Shown: piece after piece, positions 62,201 to 64,000 of the stretch
Layout of the letters: every line of letters starts with the position of its first letter
Position numbering within the stretch: the first letter of the stretch is position 1
Origin: Phylloscopus collybita
Lineage: Eukaryota; Chordata; Aves; Passeriformes; Phylloscopidae
Direction of reading: 5' to 3'
NCBI GenBank assembly: GCA_027886175.1
Contig: JAJNNQ010000006.1
Location: 2,480,001 to 2,544,000, forward strand
DNA: 64,000 bases
Translations under genes and position numbers: made by a program
The notes under the pieces: model-generated
What the model saw: only the letters and a program-made list of their open reading frames with translations
What the model was told of the DNA's origin: nothing
The model's database searches: none

Positions 62201-64000
62201 GGCAGCAAAACGGGGACCTCCAATACATGATGGGCTCCACCCCTCATTCAGATCTGTCATCAGGAGATGGAAGAACATGATAGCCTTTCAATTTTGCCAG
62301 ATGCCTATTGCTGTTAGGAGACAGCATTTTCCCTGGTTCTGTTCTGAAAACAGCTCAGGTATTTTGGCCAAGTTCTTCTAATCTCAGTCTGCCTCTTTCT
62401 GCACCCCTCACTCAGAGGTAACTTCCACAGCACATGGAACAAAATTGAGCCTGAGGCAGACATTCAACTTGGAAAATTTCAACCCAAGCAGTCAAAGTCT
62501 GGCCAAGTTACAAGCAGCTGGAAGCAGCATCTTGCATTGGAAGTGTTCAGCAGCTGCCTAATAGGCGATGCTACAGGCTTCACCAGTCCTGTGTATATGT
62601 TTATATACATGGAAATATGGTGCTGAATTACAATGTTATTTGATTGGTTACCTGATCTACAAACTGTTCTTTTGTGTTTGGCTTGTTTGTTTGTTTGTTT
62701 TTCTTACTAGAGAAAGGAACCTAATCATCTTCGGTTAATGCTATGAATGTTTTTCCTTACTCACATTATTCATTGTTTTCCTGCCTGAAAAATTGAAAAC
62801 ATTGAAATGGAGCCTCTGAAATAAATGACAAGCCAGGGGTTTACTCGTTCTGAATATTTCAAAATGACTTAACGATAGTTAAAGACCAGTTTACAGTAGA
62901 ACTAAAGCAAATTGCTTCCCAGCGTTTTGAATTGTAAAAAACCCACATCTCCCAAATTCCTAAGCTATTAATCAACTGCTCTATTGTAGCAGACTCACCC
63001 TATATTGTGTCCCTGATATATCTATTAAGTCTGCAGTGAAGTGTGAGTTTAAAACAATTGTGCCATGGAGTCACTGTGGAATAAATACCACAAACATTGG
63101 CAAAGTTGCTTCATAAATCTTTCTTAGTTTAGAGAGGAACTTAGGCGTGCCTTTCTTCTTCTATGGGAGTGCAGCTGTTTCTTGTGAGGTTCCCTGGGGG
63201 CTGGATCTGGGTGTAAGGCTGGTTAATATCAATATATTCACAGCTTTTGTGATGATATCGCATCATTACCAGCACATTATGTGCAGGTTTGTGCACGCGG
63301 GGAGAAGTTACTTGTACACGGTACTCCAAATAGTTTTCTTAAATGATCAGCATCCATCAGAAGGCGTTTTTCATGCAGCCACATACAAAGGAACCAGGAT
63401 TGTGGTCACACCAGCACGATAGGGGACTGTCCTCAAACTGGTAATTTATTGGAAGAAGACTTAAGAATTTGTGCAAAGAATCATCTCAACGGGAGTTTTC
63501 ATTGCAGTGCTGCCACTGAAGTGTGGTCTTGGCTGTGTAGCAATATAAATATTGCACAGAAGTAGGAAAGTACGTGGCATTAGTAAGATCACAGGAATTC
63601 CATGTCTGGTTTTGCTGCTCACACGTGAGGGAGGATGTGAAATATTAATAAGAGCACAGTGACAAAAGTGGTCCACGATTTGGAGACCAGGTGTCACAAT
63701 TGCAGATTGTACATCTGAGAGAGGAAGTGGTGCCTGTATATATCGTTCAGGTGTGTAAGGAAAATACGTGATATTTACTTGACCATCCAGTGTCTGAGAG
63801 ATGAAGTTAAGCATCTTATACTTTGAAATAATAAGTAGCAACGGGGGCAGTAAAGGACTGTAGTGGATTTGCAGTTGCTGAGAGCGTTTAAAGCTCTTCT
63901 GGGGTCTTCTTCTCAAAGGTGTGCTTACACTTACTTTGGTGGAGGATGTTTCCAGTATGTGTAGAAGGAGAAAGAACTTTACTCCATTCACCTGCATTTT
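59275..64000 (+). other. ELF1: Probable ELF1 intron 1 (partial)
   Basis: Right-hand 4.7 kb of the window. After the CpG island ends near 59.8 kb, moderate-GC sequence continues to about 61.4 kb, then AT-rich sequence. A short (GTTT)n run lies near 62683. No CR1, exon or RNA gene was recognised. A 178-codon minus-strand ORF at 63461-63997 shows no similarity I can name. Confidence 0.5.

Overview
The window is a piece of vertebrate nuclear genome, most likely avian. Its exons are short, separated by kilobase introns with GT-AG borders, and promoters sit in CpG islands. Interspersed repeats are mainly CR1 LINE 3' ends, typical of birds and other sauropsids, plus one solo retroviral LTR. No bacterial, organellar or intact viral gene was seen. 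Gene names rest on recognising exon-by-exon protein similarity; no database search was run.

Three protein-coding genes and the start of a fourth lie in the order NAA16 (-), MTRF1 (+), WBP4 (-), ELF1 (+, inferred). This matches human 13q14.11 read in the opposite direction, except that the human genes KBTBD6 and KBTBD7, which lie between WBP4 and MTRF1, are not seen here.

1-14,711: 5' part of NAA16, the auxiliary (TPR) subunit of the NatA N-terminal acetyltransferase. Four coding exons give residues 1-134; the gene continues past the left edge. Intron 1 is about 11.1 kb and holds two antisense CR1 fragments. 14.2-15.2 kb is the NAA16 CpG-island promoter. 15.2-18.8 kb is spacer with long homopolymer runs.

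18.8-32.4 kb: complete MTRF1 (mitochondrial release factor 1, 454 aa). It has a CpG-island promoter, a probable non-coding first exon with a short upstream ORF, nine coding exons and a poly(A) signal. The last two introns carry a CR1 element and a solo LTR with a perfect 6-bp target-site duplication. 32.4-40.6 kb is intergenic.

40.65-59.02 kb: complete WBP4 (FBP21, 391 aa), a spliceosomal protein with a U1-type zinc finger and two WW domains. Its start codon is split AT|G by intron 1. 58.5-59.8 kb is a CpG island that appears to be a bidirectional WBP4/ELF1 promoter. 59.3-64.0 kb is probably ELF1 intron 1.

The genes act in separate processes: N-terminal acetylation, mitochondrial translation termination, splicing and transcription. 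They share a conserved neighbourhood, not a pathway. No new multi-gene system was found. The most interesting items are the split WBP4 start codon that reads ATG-TGA if intron 1 is retained, the divergent codon-recognition loop of MTRF1, a symmetric NAA16 TPR exon with a weak donor, a series of perfect short hairpins (one inside an MTRF1 coding exon), and the solo LTR.
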